64,000 bases of DNA from Isoetes taiwanensis (taxonomy: Eukaryota > Streptophyta > Lycopodiopsida > Isoetales > Isoetaceae): positions 2,843,090 through 2,907,089 of the forward strand of contig JAJEKV010000055.1 in assembly GCA_021234155.1 (NCBI GenBank), given 5' to 3'. Shown here piece by piece: positions 22,320 to 33,903 of the stretch (the stretch's first letter is position 1; the number at the start of each line of letters is the position of its first letter). A program made the translations under genes and the position numbers. Under the pieces are notes generated by a model that saw nothing but the letters and a program-made list of their open reading frames with translations, was not told where the DNA came from and made no database searches.

Positions 22320-25300
22320 ACCTTTTCCGAAGGCTTTTCTTAGTATCTATTAATACCGGCATCCCGCTTATGATCGGCTTCATGGCCGTGCGGGGATGCG
22401 TCGTTATCAATCAGCTTTTAGCCGAGCGTTTGTGGGCTTCAATGTCTCACCTCTCAGGTGATTCATATTATAAGCCCTCTTTCTTTGTGCACTTCTCGAT
22501 GCTTGGTTATCATTTCCTGGATTGCATCTGCCAGGTCCTTCATTGTGTCTACCCTCGTCATTAGGGTATGTACGGGCTCCCCCCATCTTATGCCTCTGTA
22601 CTTGTTCCTGACGTCTCCGTATATTGGACATTCGTTTAGCGGGTGGTTCTCATCTTCTATTTTTCCTGTGTCACAGATTCTGCATATCTAGTTCTCCCTT
22701 TCTATTTTCCTCCATCTGTCTTTTTCAATTCTTAGATCGTGACTCCCCATCCTAAACCTCGCCAGGACGTCTCTCCTGGTCTTCCCTAGCAGATTGTCTC
22801 GGTACATCTGCTGCCCTATCTGCTATTCTGGATTGAACACTGTCGTGAGCCAGAGTGTCTTAGGTCCAGCATGTTTTTGCAGCCAGTCTTCACTCCATTT
22901 CCCTTCGTTTACTAGATCGCTCAGGTTCATCCCCATTTCTCTAGTCCATATCGCTACATCTTTGAACCATCCACTGCTTATGATGATGTGTGATTTTGCT
23001 GACCCGTTTATTGCAATGCTTGACAATTTCCCTGGATGACACCCTGCATTGTCTTTTATTAAATACCTGATAGTCCTTTCCCATGCTGTTTCTGGCCTGT
23101 CTCGTATATCATGACTGTCATGGGCATGTTTGCCCGCACCTTAAATTCCTGTTTATGCCATTGTCTAAGGATACCTTCTTCTTTGTCCCATTTCTTATCT
23201 GGTAGACCTGGTCCCCATGCCTCAGCCCCATAAAGTTGTGTCGATACGACCACTGCACTGAACAAATAACACTTGATCTCCCAATCGATTACTCTGCTTT
23301 TATTACAAAGATTTTTTATACTGAAGTAGCTTCCAATGGCTGATTGAAACCTGGCATCTGCACCTTTAGCCCATTTCCCCATACCTCATATCCCAGATAC
23401 TTGTATTCTGTTGCTTCCTCCAATTCTGCCCCCATATACCTGAAGGGTCTATGTCTATCTTAGTTTTTGCGAGGTTCACCGTTAACCCTGTTCTCTCGCA
23501 GAAGGTCTCTAGAAGCCTTAGTAACTTGTGCATCCCCTTGTTTTTTGTAGCCATCATGCTCAAGTCATCAGCATATAGCATAATGGGCACTTTGGTGTCT
23601 CCTAGTGTCGGGGCGTCCGTATCCCCTTGTTGCTCTGCTATGAAACCCTGTAATGCATCTATGTATATTCCAAACAATGTCGGGGACAAAGGGCACCCCT
23701 TTTTTACTCCTGTATCGCAATCTATCGCCTGTTCTTCCTGATCCATTTTTGCATATACCCTGTGATATAATCTTGCAATTGCTCCTACACCATGTCCCCA
23801 GGCGCCTGCATATCTATTAGTCTCTGTAGAAGCTTTTCCCTTGGGACGATGTCAAATGCCTTTCTGAAGTCCACAAAGCAGCATACTACTTTCCTTCCCT
23901 GTGACCTGTTGTGCTCTATTAGTATCCAGAGGGTTACTAGATGATCTGTGGTTGAGTGTTCCTACCTGAAGCCTGCCTGTCCTTGTGCCCTCAGGTTTTC
24001 TGCTTCTGCCCACTGTTTTAATTTGCTGTCCAGTACTTTTCGGAACTATTTCGCGAAGATAGAGCTCACCATTATTGTCCAATAGTTTCCAGGTTCTTCC
24101 CTGCTCCCCCCTTTGTGTAGAGGTATCACCCTGTTGTATGCCCATCTATTTGGGAGCCCTGTATGGATTATGCCATTGAAAATAACGGTAACATGTTTCC
24201 CAATTACTGTATCAACATATTTTAGTAACTCCACCGTCAGTCCATAGAGGTATGGGGCTTTGTTGTTGGCCATCTTGTTTAGCACTATCATTACTTTCTG
24301 CATGCTGAAGCACGGTTTATCCATCTCCTGTAGGGCGGGTATTGGCATTGGGGATGCCCCCGTCTTATAGAGTTTCTCAAGGTATTTCTCTCATCCGGCT
24401 CTTCCGATACTGTTCAGTGTATTATCAGTTTTCCTATTCCCTTCTCCCTTTATTCTGAGTCCCTTCGAGAAATTCCGGGGTTTTTTTTTTTTAGCATTTT
24501 AGCCAAACCCCATTTGTGTTGTACCAAGTTTTTGTTTCGCTTAGACTTCAACATTCTTAGGTATACTGCTCTTTCTCTTTGGTATGTATCTCTGCCTATG
24601 TGTGCTCTGACTCTTCTTTTTTGTTCCCTGCATATAGAGGCCTTGAATGGATTGCTCCTCCTAGGCCTCTTTCGTTTCCCAAAAACCTCTGTTGCCACCT
24701 TCACCATTATGTCGTTAAGCACGTTCCCATTCTCGTCTGCCCTATGCTCCCCCCATGCTCAGTTTCCCATTTCTGCTCTGACAACTTCGCGTGAATGTAT
24801 TTGTGTACTTATTCTGGAACTGTATTTTCATTTTCGTGTTATTTTCTTCCTATGTGCCATCAACCCGTTCTTGCTCGCCCCCTCTGAGCGTTAACTGAAT
24901 GGGTCTGTGGCTCTCCCTCTTCCCAAACGGCCATTTCAATAGCACATTGCTTGGTCATTCAATATCACATAATCTACTATGCTTCTCCCATGTGCATTCT
25001 GACTCGTCAATTTCCTTGATCCGTACTATTTTTGTATCCCATTGGCTATGATGACCCCTGTCGCTGTGCATACTTCCAACAGTAATTCTCCTTTGGTCTT
25101 GATTTCTGTCTTGTCTTCCGTACTTCTTCTCCAGGCCTGTGATCTTGCAGTATATATCTACTGCCCATTCTCTTCGTTTATGCTCGTGATTTGTGCTTGT
25201 TCCTGGCCTGTTCTAGCGTTTAGGTCCCCTATTAGGATCATAGGTCCCTGGTCTTTCCATTTCATCATACTCTCCCCCAGGACTAGCAATTCTAATTTGT

Positions 25301-25665
25301 CACTGTTCGGCGGGTAATACGCTATGATCAAGATTAAATCTTTTTTGTTTTGCAAATGAATACTTAGTATCATGTATCTTTTATTGATATCTGAATGTAA
25401 AATATATGCACTGTCTGCTACACTTTCTTTCACATAGCAGGCTAGGCCTGCGCTCCCCTTTCCTACCTTAAAGTCCTTATCTTTCCAACATGTGAATAGC
25501 TGGTACCCCTCCTCCTCTGGCAGCCGCTTGATATTGTGTTCCCATGTCTCTACCAGACATATTATGTCGCAGTTGTGAGCTCCCTCAAGCCTCTCTCCAT
25601 CATCCCAAGGGTATCCGATGCAATTCCAGTACCAGATTGTCAGCGTCTCTTTCCTTGAGGCTGTT
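22320..25665 (-). pseudogene. L-C ORF2 relic: APE endonuclease-reverse transcriptase
   Basis: The endonuclease begins near 25,650 (TIWYWNCIGYPW, then CDIICLVETWEHNIKRLPEE) and continues with LILIIAYYPPNSD and MILIGDLNARTGQ (25,433-25,158). Reverse transcriptase blocks are MANNKAPYLYGLTVELLKY and RVIPLHKGG (24,348-24,046), KKGCPLSPTLFGIYIDALQG and MLYADDLSMMA (23,746-23,366). The C-terminus reads CDTGKIEDENHPLNECPIYG near 22,680-22,600, the Cys/His motif. Frame changes and stops occur about every 300-400 bases. The Y-A-D-D catalytic motif is intact in its local frame. The order and motifs leave little doubt about the family. Confidence 0.88.
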
Positions 25666-26388
25666 CCTTCGGGGTTTCTGTGTGCGCTGCCCCGTTGACT
25701 GCTCTCCTTGGTCGTCCCCTGGCTTTTGTGATCGAGGTTGGACCCATGCTTCCGATTTGGGGCATGCAGTCTTCGCCGCCCCCGCTTCTGCTTCTTTCTG
25801 CTATTCCGGGTTGTATCGCTTCTAGAGCCCTCCCCATCGGTGCTCCACCCAAAGCTACCCCTTCCTGTCCTTGTACCATGACCACCAGGGGGTTAATATT
25901 CTCCTTCTCCAGCCCTTTTGATTTTATGGCCTCCGGTGTCTCCATACTTTGCTCTTGTCCCAGGAGTGTCTGCTCCCTGACCCTCTTGTGCAAGTATACT
26001 TTGCCATTTCTGACTCTCGCATGTATCCCTGCTGGTTCAATTCCCTGGCTTTTGCCAGAACCCTGTGCAGCCCCTAACGTTGCATGACCGTTAGCATTTC
26101 CTGCACTTTGATTCCATTCCTTAGTCTGGATCTCATGCGCAGTATCCGTTCCTTGGCTGTCATGTCTCTGAGTGTCAAGTTTATATGCCTCGCCCGACCC
26201 CTCCATTGGCCTGACCGCACTGCTTTGACGATGATACTTTCGTGTTCTTTGAAGACTGTCTCTATTATTTCTGCAGTAACTTGGTATGTGTCTTCGTTAG
26301 GTTTCTCTGCTATCCCTATCAACCTAACGTCATGCTTAATTCTTATTCGAAGCACCGTTGATTCTGAGTTTGAATTTGAAATAGCCAT
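25640..26388 (-). pseudogene. L-C ORF1 relic: L1-type RNA-binding domain with AT-hook-like tail
   Basis: The first part (26,388-26,074) reads VRLIGIAEKPNED, IIETVFKEH, GRARHINLTLRDMTAKERIL and RMRSRLRNGIKVQ. This follows the L1 ORF1p C-terminal pattern: strand, acidic helix, RP.NV.L-type strand, KE.IL helix. After a frame slip near 26,080 it continues in the frame of 26,206-25,640 with ARVRNGKVYLHK, the expected last strand. A Gly/Gln/Glu-rich extension follows, ending with KARGRPRRAV, which resembles an AT-hook, and a basic KRR end. ORF2 starts at once, with overlap or abutment near 25,650. This ORF1 should bind element RNA. Confidence 0.65.
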
Positions 26389-26559
26389 ACTTATTAATTA
26401 TTCTGCCCACCTCCGCGTATTATTCGGTTTATCGTTTGTTGAATATCGTCGTCTTACCGTTCCAGCTGATTGGTCGGGGGTGACCCCGTCTGATCCAATC
26501 CAATATTCAGTAGCTATCTATTGGGGCGTTATTTATTTACGCCATTATTCAGTCATTTT

Positions 26560-27045
26560 GATGACCCGGGTACCAGTTGGAGAGTCGTGCCCTCGCTATA
26601 CTGGCATTTGGCGGGAGTTAAACCCCTCTGCCCATAGCATCCCAGTCTCCTTTCTTGACAACTTTGCACTCATATATTAAACCCTATCATGTTGGCTTGT
26701 ATTCCGTGCCGCTCATATATTGCTATGTTTTGTGATGTTTTCGAGCTCATGGTGGTCCGGTTACCAGTTGGTGGGTCTAGCCCTCGCTATCCTGGTGTAC
26801 GGCGGAGCCTGGGCCTCTCTGTCCCGTATCTTACTCCGTCTACCTTTTGCTCGATGTATGGAGATTTAATCCCCCTGTCCATAGCGTGGTATGGTCTTCT
26901 TGTTGACGTGTCAATTCTGCTGATTTGGATCATGTCCATTGTACCACTAGAGTTCATGGTGGTCCGGGATACCAGTTGGTGGGTCCAGCCCTCGCTATCC
27001 TGGTGTACGGCGGAGGCTGGGCCTCTCTGTCCCGTAACTTGTTCC
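26560..27045. repeat. three copies of a roughly 200-bp tandem repeat upstream of L-C ORF1
   Basis: A block reading ACCAGTTGGTGGGTC, then CCCTCGCTATCCTGGTGTACG and GCCTCTCTGTCCCGTA, begins near 26,568, 26,762 and 26,970. The spacing is about 195-205 bases. The two right-hand copies are nearly identical and the left copy is diverged. On the minus strand each unit is mostly open in one frame (GQRGPASAVHQDSEGW is one reading). The units could be 5' promoter monomers, as in mouse L1, or coding repeats of ORF1. GC content is higher than in the surroundings. Confidence 0.72.
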
Positions 27046-27850
27046 GCCCCCTTTTACTCATTTGGTACATAACATCCACTCCTTCTTTGGGTGTATACAT
27101 CGTGCCTTGTGTCGGGATTTCATCATCTATCATAGGATACCGATATGAAATATAAAGTCTCCTCCATCTATCATAAGATATAAATTCAAAATATAGTCTC
27201 TTGCCCCTGTTTTGTTGTTCTGCAACCCACTCGTATTTGTCATAGCTCTTAGTATCTGGACTGGGTTATATGGCCTGCCTTGTCGTTGTCTTCTCTGTTT
27301 CCCACCCTTCGCATTCGTTTCACGTTAGATTCATGTCATGTACCCCCGGTCCTCAATATAGTCTGTATTCCTCCCACGTTACAAGATACGTACCTTTATC
27401 TTTCGAGGCTTTGCTAAAGGTGACATTTTCCATTTGCTTATCTATTTTCCATGATGCATTATACAGTGTGACTATACCTCCTTATTCTATCAGAAGATCT
27501 TAATAACAGAAATAATTCGTGTTCACATCCCAGAGACATACATTCTTCAGTTGGGAGATACATTAGCATTTCTTTATGAGGGTAAAATCTATTTTTAATT
27601 CTCGAAGTAAGGCACACGAGAAATACATATACTGAACGATTCAACCAGGGGCTGAATCGTATGGATAGCATGTAGCATAGGATCTGGCAAACATAGAACA
27701 TAAAAGAAAGTAGACAAAATAAAAACAAAATAAATTCAAAAAAAAATTCTTTGGGTCGCCCGTTCAGCGGCTTCCCATCTATCTTCCCTTTATCCATTCA
27801 TTTTCTCGATTTTTTTCCTGTAGATGATTCCCCGATTTTCTTCTTTTTTC

Positions 27851-28324
27851 TCAACATTCTTGCCATGAAGGCTCTGCAAATATAATCTGTTGGATTTTTT
27901 TCACAACAACTCTGTCCTGCTGCCTTACCGTATCGTTCTTGTCAGCCATAACTCCCATGATTTCCAGCAAATGGAGGCTGTATCCTGCATCCTTCATCGA
28001 TTGTGAATAATGAATTCTATCGCAAAAAAGACAGTGAACTCTCCCGCAGTTGATGCATGATGCAAGCCCCCTTTCCAAGCACAAACAATCCTGCTCGCAG
28101 ATGCACCATGGGTCTGCTTCTTCCAGCTCAGGATTCCGTGGCACCGTAAGGTTTCCAGGAATTCCAGCTCTCGGCCGCTTCTTAGTTACTGGTTCATCCA
28201 CCAGTTGTGAATCTACAATCCTCTTACCCTTATCCATATTTCTTGGCGCCCTGTTGTCAAGCTGAGTGCTTGGATTGTAAAAGAATTGCAGCCGGATCGA
28301 ACAGATTCTTGGGGCGGAGTTCAT
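27851..28324 (-). CDS. Cys-rich small protein with NLS-like segment, possibly L-C 5' ORF
   Basis: A 157-codon ORF with ATG at 28,324. The centre is KGKRIVD..KKRPRAGIPG, a bipartite basic segment like a nuclear signal. It is followed by a dense cysteine cluster, CICEQDCLCLERGLASC and then CGRVHCLFCDRIH, with at least eight Cys and two His in about 33 residues. This looks like a zinc-binding fold of treble-clef or B-box type, but I match no named family. The C-terminal 50 residues are helical and charged. It is on the same strand as L-C and about 1.4 kb upstream of its ORF1, so it may be an extra LINE reading frame or the N-terminus of a long ORF1. It could also be an unrelated host exon. Confidence 0.5.
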   Translation of the reverse strand: MNSAPRICSIRLQFFYNPSTQLDNRAPRNMDKGKRIVDSQLVDEPVTKKRPRAGIPGNLTVPRNPELEEADPWCICEQDCLCLERGLASCINCGRVHCLFCDRIHYSQSMKDAGYSLHLLEIMGVMADKNDTVRQQDRVVVKKIQQIIFAEPSWQEC

Positions 28325-29205
28325 CCTCCTCTTCCTCCTCTCTTATAGTCTAATAGCTTTTAGGGTTTCGCTTCCTTGCTCTTGCTCCTTTATTATGCCC
28401 GCCTCTATTAATTGCTAGTCTTGTCTTATCTTGTCCTACTCCTTTTCTGGTTTTTCATATGTGTGTGCTAGAAGCATCGTACTACGCTCTATAAACCCTT
28501 CTGACAGTCATACTCTGGCCCTCCACTTCCGCAGCTAATCATCATTAACGGCTCCCCCCCGTCCATCGGATGTGTGACACGTCATTAGGGTTCCATGCAT
28601 CGCTATACCCATATATTCACTATTGTATTATTCTTCTTTATTCTCGCCATTCCCATACGGCTATATCAATACATATTCGAATTAAAAATTTAAAAGTAGC
28701 ATTTAGGATTAGGATTAGCTACCCGTATTTTCCTACCGTTATTTGTTAAACGGTTTTTAATTTCAAATTCCTTCCCCGAAAGCTTGAGTGGCGTGAATTG
28801 CTTTTCTCTTCCCGGTGGATTGACACCCTTGATTTCTGTCCTCTTTTTTGTGCTGTCGTAGTGATCTCATTCTGTCTATGGCCCAGCATTCCCGGATTTG
28901 TACAAATTAGTCTATGCATGGTTTATTATGCAATATTATGTAATATTATCATCTATTCGTTCATGTTATAGCCAGAGGCAACTCAAAGAGATGGCCAGAG
29001 GTAACTCAAAGAAAGACATCCGATTACAAGAGATATTTAATAGAAGGTGTAAGGGTTGACAAGCATTTTCTTTGAGAGTACTGGTCGTGTGGTGTTCAAC
29101 TCGCAAACTGTCCCCCCTATTATCGAATTATATGTCCTTCACTAATATGCTATTCTACTATTATGGTTCCGATACTCATCTGGTAAACGCAACCCAACCC
29201 TCATT
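28325..29205. other. no gene recognised
   Basis: AT-rich sequence with no coding signal. GATGGCCAGAGGTAACTCAA-like sequence is repeated once at 28,970-29,010 as a short 20-bp tandem duplication. Confidence 0.5.
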
Positions 29206-29208
29206 ATT

Positions 29209-30180
29209 GTGCTCGATATCCTAAGAAGAATGCAATGCAACCAGCAAACTAATGTGCTTATTTTATGTATTGAATGTATGTTTTTTTTCCTTTTTTTTTT
29301 TAATAATAATGTATTCAATTGTTTTGGGGGTATGGTTTATTGTCTCAATGATAATGATTTATACATCCATATCAAATCCCCCGAGAATCCTTTGTTATTG
29401 TGCTACATATTCTGAACGAGGTGCACCCTAAACTACCTCAATCGACGGATCTGTCCATCCTATAGCCCAGATCGTATGTTGGGGTTTTTGGGTGCCTCTT
29501 GTTTCGATTATGCTCATTCATAACTGGGGGCGCCTATGTTTTTGAAATATGGAATGTAGGTTCTTCTAAGGTTTTGGAATGTGAAATACCGGGACCCATC
29601 TCTATACGGGTTTGTCTAAGATTTTAGAATTTGAGATACAGAGACTCGAACCTCTACTAAAATAATTCGATGCAAATCCCCGCAAAACCCCTTGTTATTG
29701 TGCTACATATTCTAAACAAGGTGCACCCTAGACTACCTCAATCGTCGGATCTGTCCATCATATAGAGCAGATCATATGTTGGGGCTTCTGGGTGCTTCTT
29801 GTTTAGATTATGGTCATTTATGACTAGGGGCGCCTTTGATTTTGAAATATGGAATACAGGTTCTCCTAAGGTTTTGGAATGTGAAATATCGGGACTCATC
29901 TCTATACGGGTTTGCCTGAGATTTTAGAATTTGGAGGGAGACTCAAACCTCTAGCAAAATAATTCGATATCTTAAGAAGAATGCTTTAAGCAATACAACC
30001 AGCAAACTAACGTGCTTATTTTATGTATTGAATCTGTGTTTTTTTTTCCTTCTTTTTAATAATAATTATTCAATTGTTTTGGGGGTATGGTCTATGGTCT
30101 CAATGATAGTGATTTATGCATCCATATCAAATCCTCCTGGAACCCCCTGTTATTGTGCTACATATTCTATTCTATTTTAA
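29209..30180 (+). repeat. repeat family R, about 1 kb, internally repeated
   Basis: Two kinds of block alternate. Block A carries AACCAGCAAACTAA, GTGCTTATTTTATGTATTGA, a T-rich run, AATAATAAT, ATTCAATTGTTTTGGGGGTA and TCAATGATA (29,225-29,385 and 29,985-30,150). Block B carries TTGTTATTGTGCTACATATT, GGTGCACCCTA, ACTACCTCAATCG and CGGATCTGTCCATC (29,390-29,685 and 29,690-29,970). The family recurs in opposite orientation at 49,350-50,460. There is no coding capacity, so it is a non-autonomous or satellite-like repeat. Confidence 0.8.
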
Positions 30181-32290
30181 TTAATAATAGACGGATGTTC
30201 TGCAATATTGCAACAAACGCTCATGGAAGTGCATAAAGCAGTCGAATTCTCTTAAACATCAAATGATCTTCAAAAACAATAGTGACATCGATCATTTGCC
30301 TTCAGATTCATTCTTTTGCATAGGCAGGTGGTTGTGCTCAGTTGGATCGGTTTGTCCACTGGGGTTATAATCCTGTCTTTGCATTTTATGTTGCTCTAGT
30401 TTTTAGTTGGTGAATAAAGCTTGTCGTCCTTCAAAAAAAATTATTAGAATGATCTGAGGCATTGCACATTGCACTATGCATCAAATTAGTTTGTGTATTT
30501 GAATTCTATTTTTGGTTTCCTAGCCACTGCCTTATATATTTTATGTGCTCGCACGCACGCCCGCACACACATAGAATTAATTGAACAAGTTCTTGATGGG
30601 TATGAAAATATTTTTCTTCTCACAAATACAATGAGAGATGGATGAAGATGCAAACCTATAGTATGACATAACAGAATTATGATCAAATATGATTCATCAA
30701 AAAACTTCTAAATTTTATAATATACAAGCTTAAAAATCTTAATATTTTGAGACGTCCCCCTCTTCCCCCAAAGGGACAATTCCTCAAAGGCACAAGAGTT
30801 AAATTTTATTACTATGAGAAATTAATAAAGTGCCACATTGCAGGAGTGCACCCATATGCAAGTATGAGATGGGGTCATGGACCTATATTACACGCTAGTG
30901 CATATTGTAGTTGTTAATATGCATGTTATTGTCTTGAAGCTTCTTGATTGGAGCAAAGTAACGTGTGGATGTCCTATGTCATCTTTGGTAATTTAGAATT
31001 CCAAAAAACATTCCCGTAATTAAAGATACATAAATGCTGATTTTTTAGTCTGATTAAAAAATGGCTAACACTGTATGTCAGTCAGTTCTAAAAAAACTTA
31101 GTACTTTTTGTTAGTACTTTTTGCTAGTGACCTTCATACATTCTCCAAAAGATTAAAACTCTGAATCGCTTCATTATCATCACTTCCTTTTATCTTATTC
31201 TGAAAAGCATGAATTGAAAAGCATTTGGTACCTTCATGTCAATTATATTATGATCTCCTACATTGTGTTTTAGAATGGTGAGTTTGAGTCCTACGCAACT
31301 TCAATAAAGACCTTTGCATTTAATTAATATTAATAAGAAAGAATACTATGCATGAGGACTGAAGGTGAAATTTGAGGAAGTACGCCAGACTGGCTATATA
31401 TGTATATTAGTTAAGATGTTATAATTTTTTTGGGGTTGTCATTCTTGAAAGCTATTGGGTCCTTCGTTCATTATATACCTTATTTTAAGCATGACTAGAT
31501 GCTTCCAGTGAGTTTTCTCCATATAATAACTTGCTCAGGTTTTACGAGATCAACCATTGCTCGGTAACAAATAATTAAATTAGGAATTTCCATGAGTATA
31601 AGAATGGGTGCATTTATATACATTCAGGTAACTAGCTTGCCTCTACTCGAACTTCATGGGAATGACAAAAATGAAAGCATTAATGCCCATTGAAACAGCT
31701 AGCATGCATCTATTCGAACTTCAAAATCTGTGTTAGAAATTACAAGGGGTTTGTTTTATATTTTTGTTCATTTTTTTCTTATGGTTTTTATCTGATTTGA
31801 TGGTCGTATTTCACGGGGTGCACTGATGCATATATTTAGAGTGCGCACTATATTTTCACATTTTAATTTCATATTCATAAAGGTTTAGACCCATGTTTGT
31901 GCCATCGAATTATCTTAATGGCCAAGGTCGTGTCCTTACGTCCTTAATCAAGGGCTCACAATAAACACTCTATTTTCATTGCCCATTTCCCTAGTGTAAT
32001 TTTTCCTAAAATCCAAAGTCGACATGCAGATGACGAGCTCATATATTCTAGAGTTTTTATTCTAGAGCCATGCTCTGGACTTCTTGGACGCGTGCAGGCA
32101 CTTGTAAGTGTTGTTTATTCAAGGGGGAATTAGATCTGTTAGTAAATTGTTTGTTATCTATATCACAAACTACCCAAATCCCCATTTTGTCATCCTACAG
32201 AGTCATTTCACCTTTGGGTGTCATGCATTTTCTTTTAAATTTGCATTAAACCCAACATATCATCTTCAGCAAGGGCAAACATCTTTGAGC
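30181..32290. other. no gene recognised; one possible retroelement 3' end
   Basis: AT-rich DNA. At 30,405-30,440, GGTGAATAAAGCTTGTCGTC followed by CTTC and a poly(A) run looks like the end of a poly(A)-tailed retroelement. A related reverse-complement sequence (AAGTCTAACGTCCTTC) lies at about 50,973-50,990. A CGCACGCACGCCCGCACACA microsatellite lies near 30,550. Confidence 0.45.
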
Positions 32291-32292
32291 AC

Positions 32293-32333
32293 ATGAATAG
32301 AATAGAATAGAATAGAATAGAATAGAATAGAAG
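32293..32333 (+). repeat. (GAATA)n microsatellite
   Basis: Seven to eight copies of a pentanucleotide (AATAG phase). It matches the tail type of LINE L-C in the opposite orientation, so it may be the tail of a very short LINE insertion. No LINE 3' sequence is recognised beside it. Confidence 0.85.
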
Positions 32334-33564
32334 GCACCGAAGTCTAAGACTGGATTTTGAATATTGTACTAACTTAAAAGGTATGAAATTGCTCTATTCT
32401 GGCTATATTTCATTCTTGCAACATTCTTGGTACTGTGATTTTGGCATCACCTGCAATAATAAAGCAAGCTCTGGACCTGGCTGTACACTCCACTTTGAGT
32501 TTTTGCATACATAGGCTTGATGAAGTCTGCATCTAAAGTTTTTACAAGTCTGGATGTAGAGTTATTGAAGATCCATGGAAACATCTGTTTAAATGGATTT
32601 TGAGCAGAAATGCTTCAAGAAAGAAAATCTTCCTTTATACTAGCAAAAACACTTTCGTTTGTGTAGATTTTGTTCCTTGTTTGTGCACTAATTATGATCC
32701 GTAAGGCTAAGAGTCTAGTTGCTCCAATCACAAAACATTGACATCTTTGAAATGGATGTATAATTTACAGCTCAAAGTGTTCTTATTATTTGCAAACTGC
32801 TCAAAAATTGTCATTTGCAGATACCAATTGGGCATATTTGGCAACTTGCTTGGAATGTACAATTCTAAACTCCTTCATAGCATATAATCAATGATGGTCA
32901 ATAAGTGCAAATCCAGTCTTGCATTTTACAAAGATGGATAAAATGCTTTGCAGCAAGCTAACAAGGTTTATGTTGCATCTTACTTAATTGTAGCAGTTGA
33001 TTGGTTAGTATCATTGGTTAGTGTGAATTTCCTAGGGAAGATACTATAGTATTTCTATATAACCATTTCTAATCCACAAGGATATTGCAATGGTAGACCG
33101 TAATGCCAGTGCACTTCCATCATCATGTTTTATATCATGTTTATTATCATCATCTTTGTGGTCACAAAAACATACAATCACTCTATCTACAAGATACCAC
33201 TAGTCTATCTATAAGAGGAATATGTAGCAGGTCACATTAGTTGAATATTTTTTTCCAAATCAATGATTCTTTATGTTTTGAAGGAGATATCTAGGGTTCA
33301 AATCCCTGGGTAGATGCAACAAATATGTCCAGGATGGAATTTTGCACATAAATTTCAAAAGGTCGGAATGTCATATTTCTATATTCTATATATTGAGATA
33401 TCCTTTTTTTTTTTTTCGTTATATATCTTTAGTTTTTGTTTTGTTGCATTGTTGTCCATTTCTCCTTTTGTTTCTAACTTGGAGAATAAATTTTCCAAGG
33501 CACCGAAGGGGCCAAAAAATTTTCCACAACACAAACTATTACCCCTTACACTTATAATTAAATT
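32334..33564. other. no gene recognised
   Basis: AT-rich DNA. GGGTTCAAATCCCTGG at about 33,294-33,309 resembles a tRNA T-arm, but no acceptor or anticodon arm accompanies it. Confidence 0.45.
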
Positions 33565-33903
33565 CCCCTAAAAACCACCTTTTTGTTTGGGTACATATTC
33601 ACACATGGGGATGGCATAGGGAAGTGAGATCCCCCGTCTTTTTTTTCTCCTTCAACTATCTAGCATAATACAATATATGTATCAAATCCACACAATTAAG
33701 TACATTGCTCCAAACCTTATGGTATATCACTAAACTTGCTATACGGTATTTCTCATTTTGTAGGGGCATAGCTGACGAATTAGGATCGCTATCTATTGCC
33801 CAAAATGAGGCATAACTCATGAATATGGCCATCTAACAGATCCTGATGCCCAAAGCCACCCCTCGTGTGAATATGCACCCAAACAAAAAGGGGGTTTTAG
33901 GGG
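33565..33903. mobile_element. 339-bp MITE-like element with about 40-bp inverted ends
   Basis: The left end CCCCTAAAAACCACCTTTTT, continuing GTTTGGGTACATATTCACAC, pairs with the right end. The reverse complement of the right end reads CCCCTAAAACCCCCTTTTTG and continues TTTGGGTGCATATTCACAC. Roughly 36 of 40 positions agree. The interior is AT-rich and non-coding. No clear target duplication is visible (ATT on the left, AGC on the right), so the superfamily is open. Confidence 0.75.

Larger units (their letters stand above)
22195..26400 (-). mobile_element. LINE L-C: second LINE lineage with ORF1 and ORF2
   Basis: On the minus strand it reads an ORF1 RNA-binding domain, then endonuclease, reverse transcriptase and a C-terminal Cys/His motif. 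It ends in GGGGCCTTAGGGCACAAGGG and an (ATTCT)n tail, which is the (AGAAT)n run at 22,197-22,225. Its proteins differ clearly from L-A and L-B. Sequence up to about 28,324 may belong to the same element as its 5' region (see the tandem repeats and the Cys-rich ORF). Frameshifts are many, so the copy is dead. Confidence 0.85.

Noticed and set aside
25680-26087. 135-codon plus-strand ORF in L-C
   Set aside because: It lies antisense to the ORF1 extension of L-C and has no domain. It is a shadow frame of GC-richer LINE sequence.
33290-33312. GGGTTCAAATCCCTGG resembling a tRNA T-arm
   Set aside because: It is an isolated arm; no cloverleaf can be built from the upstream bases.
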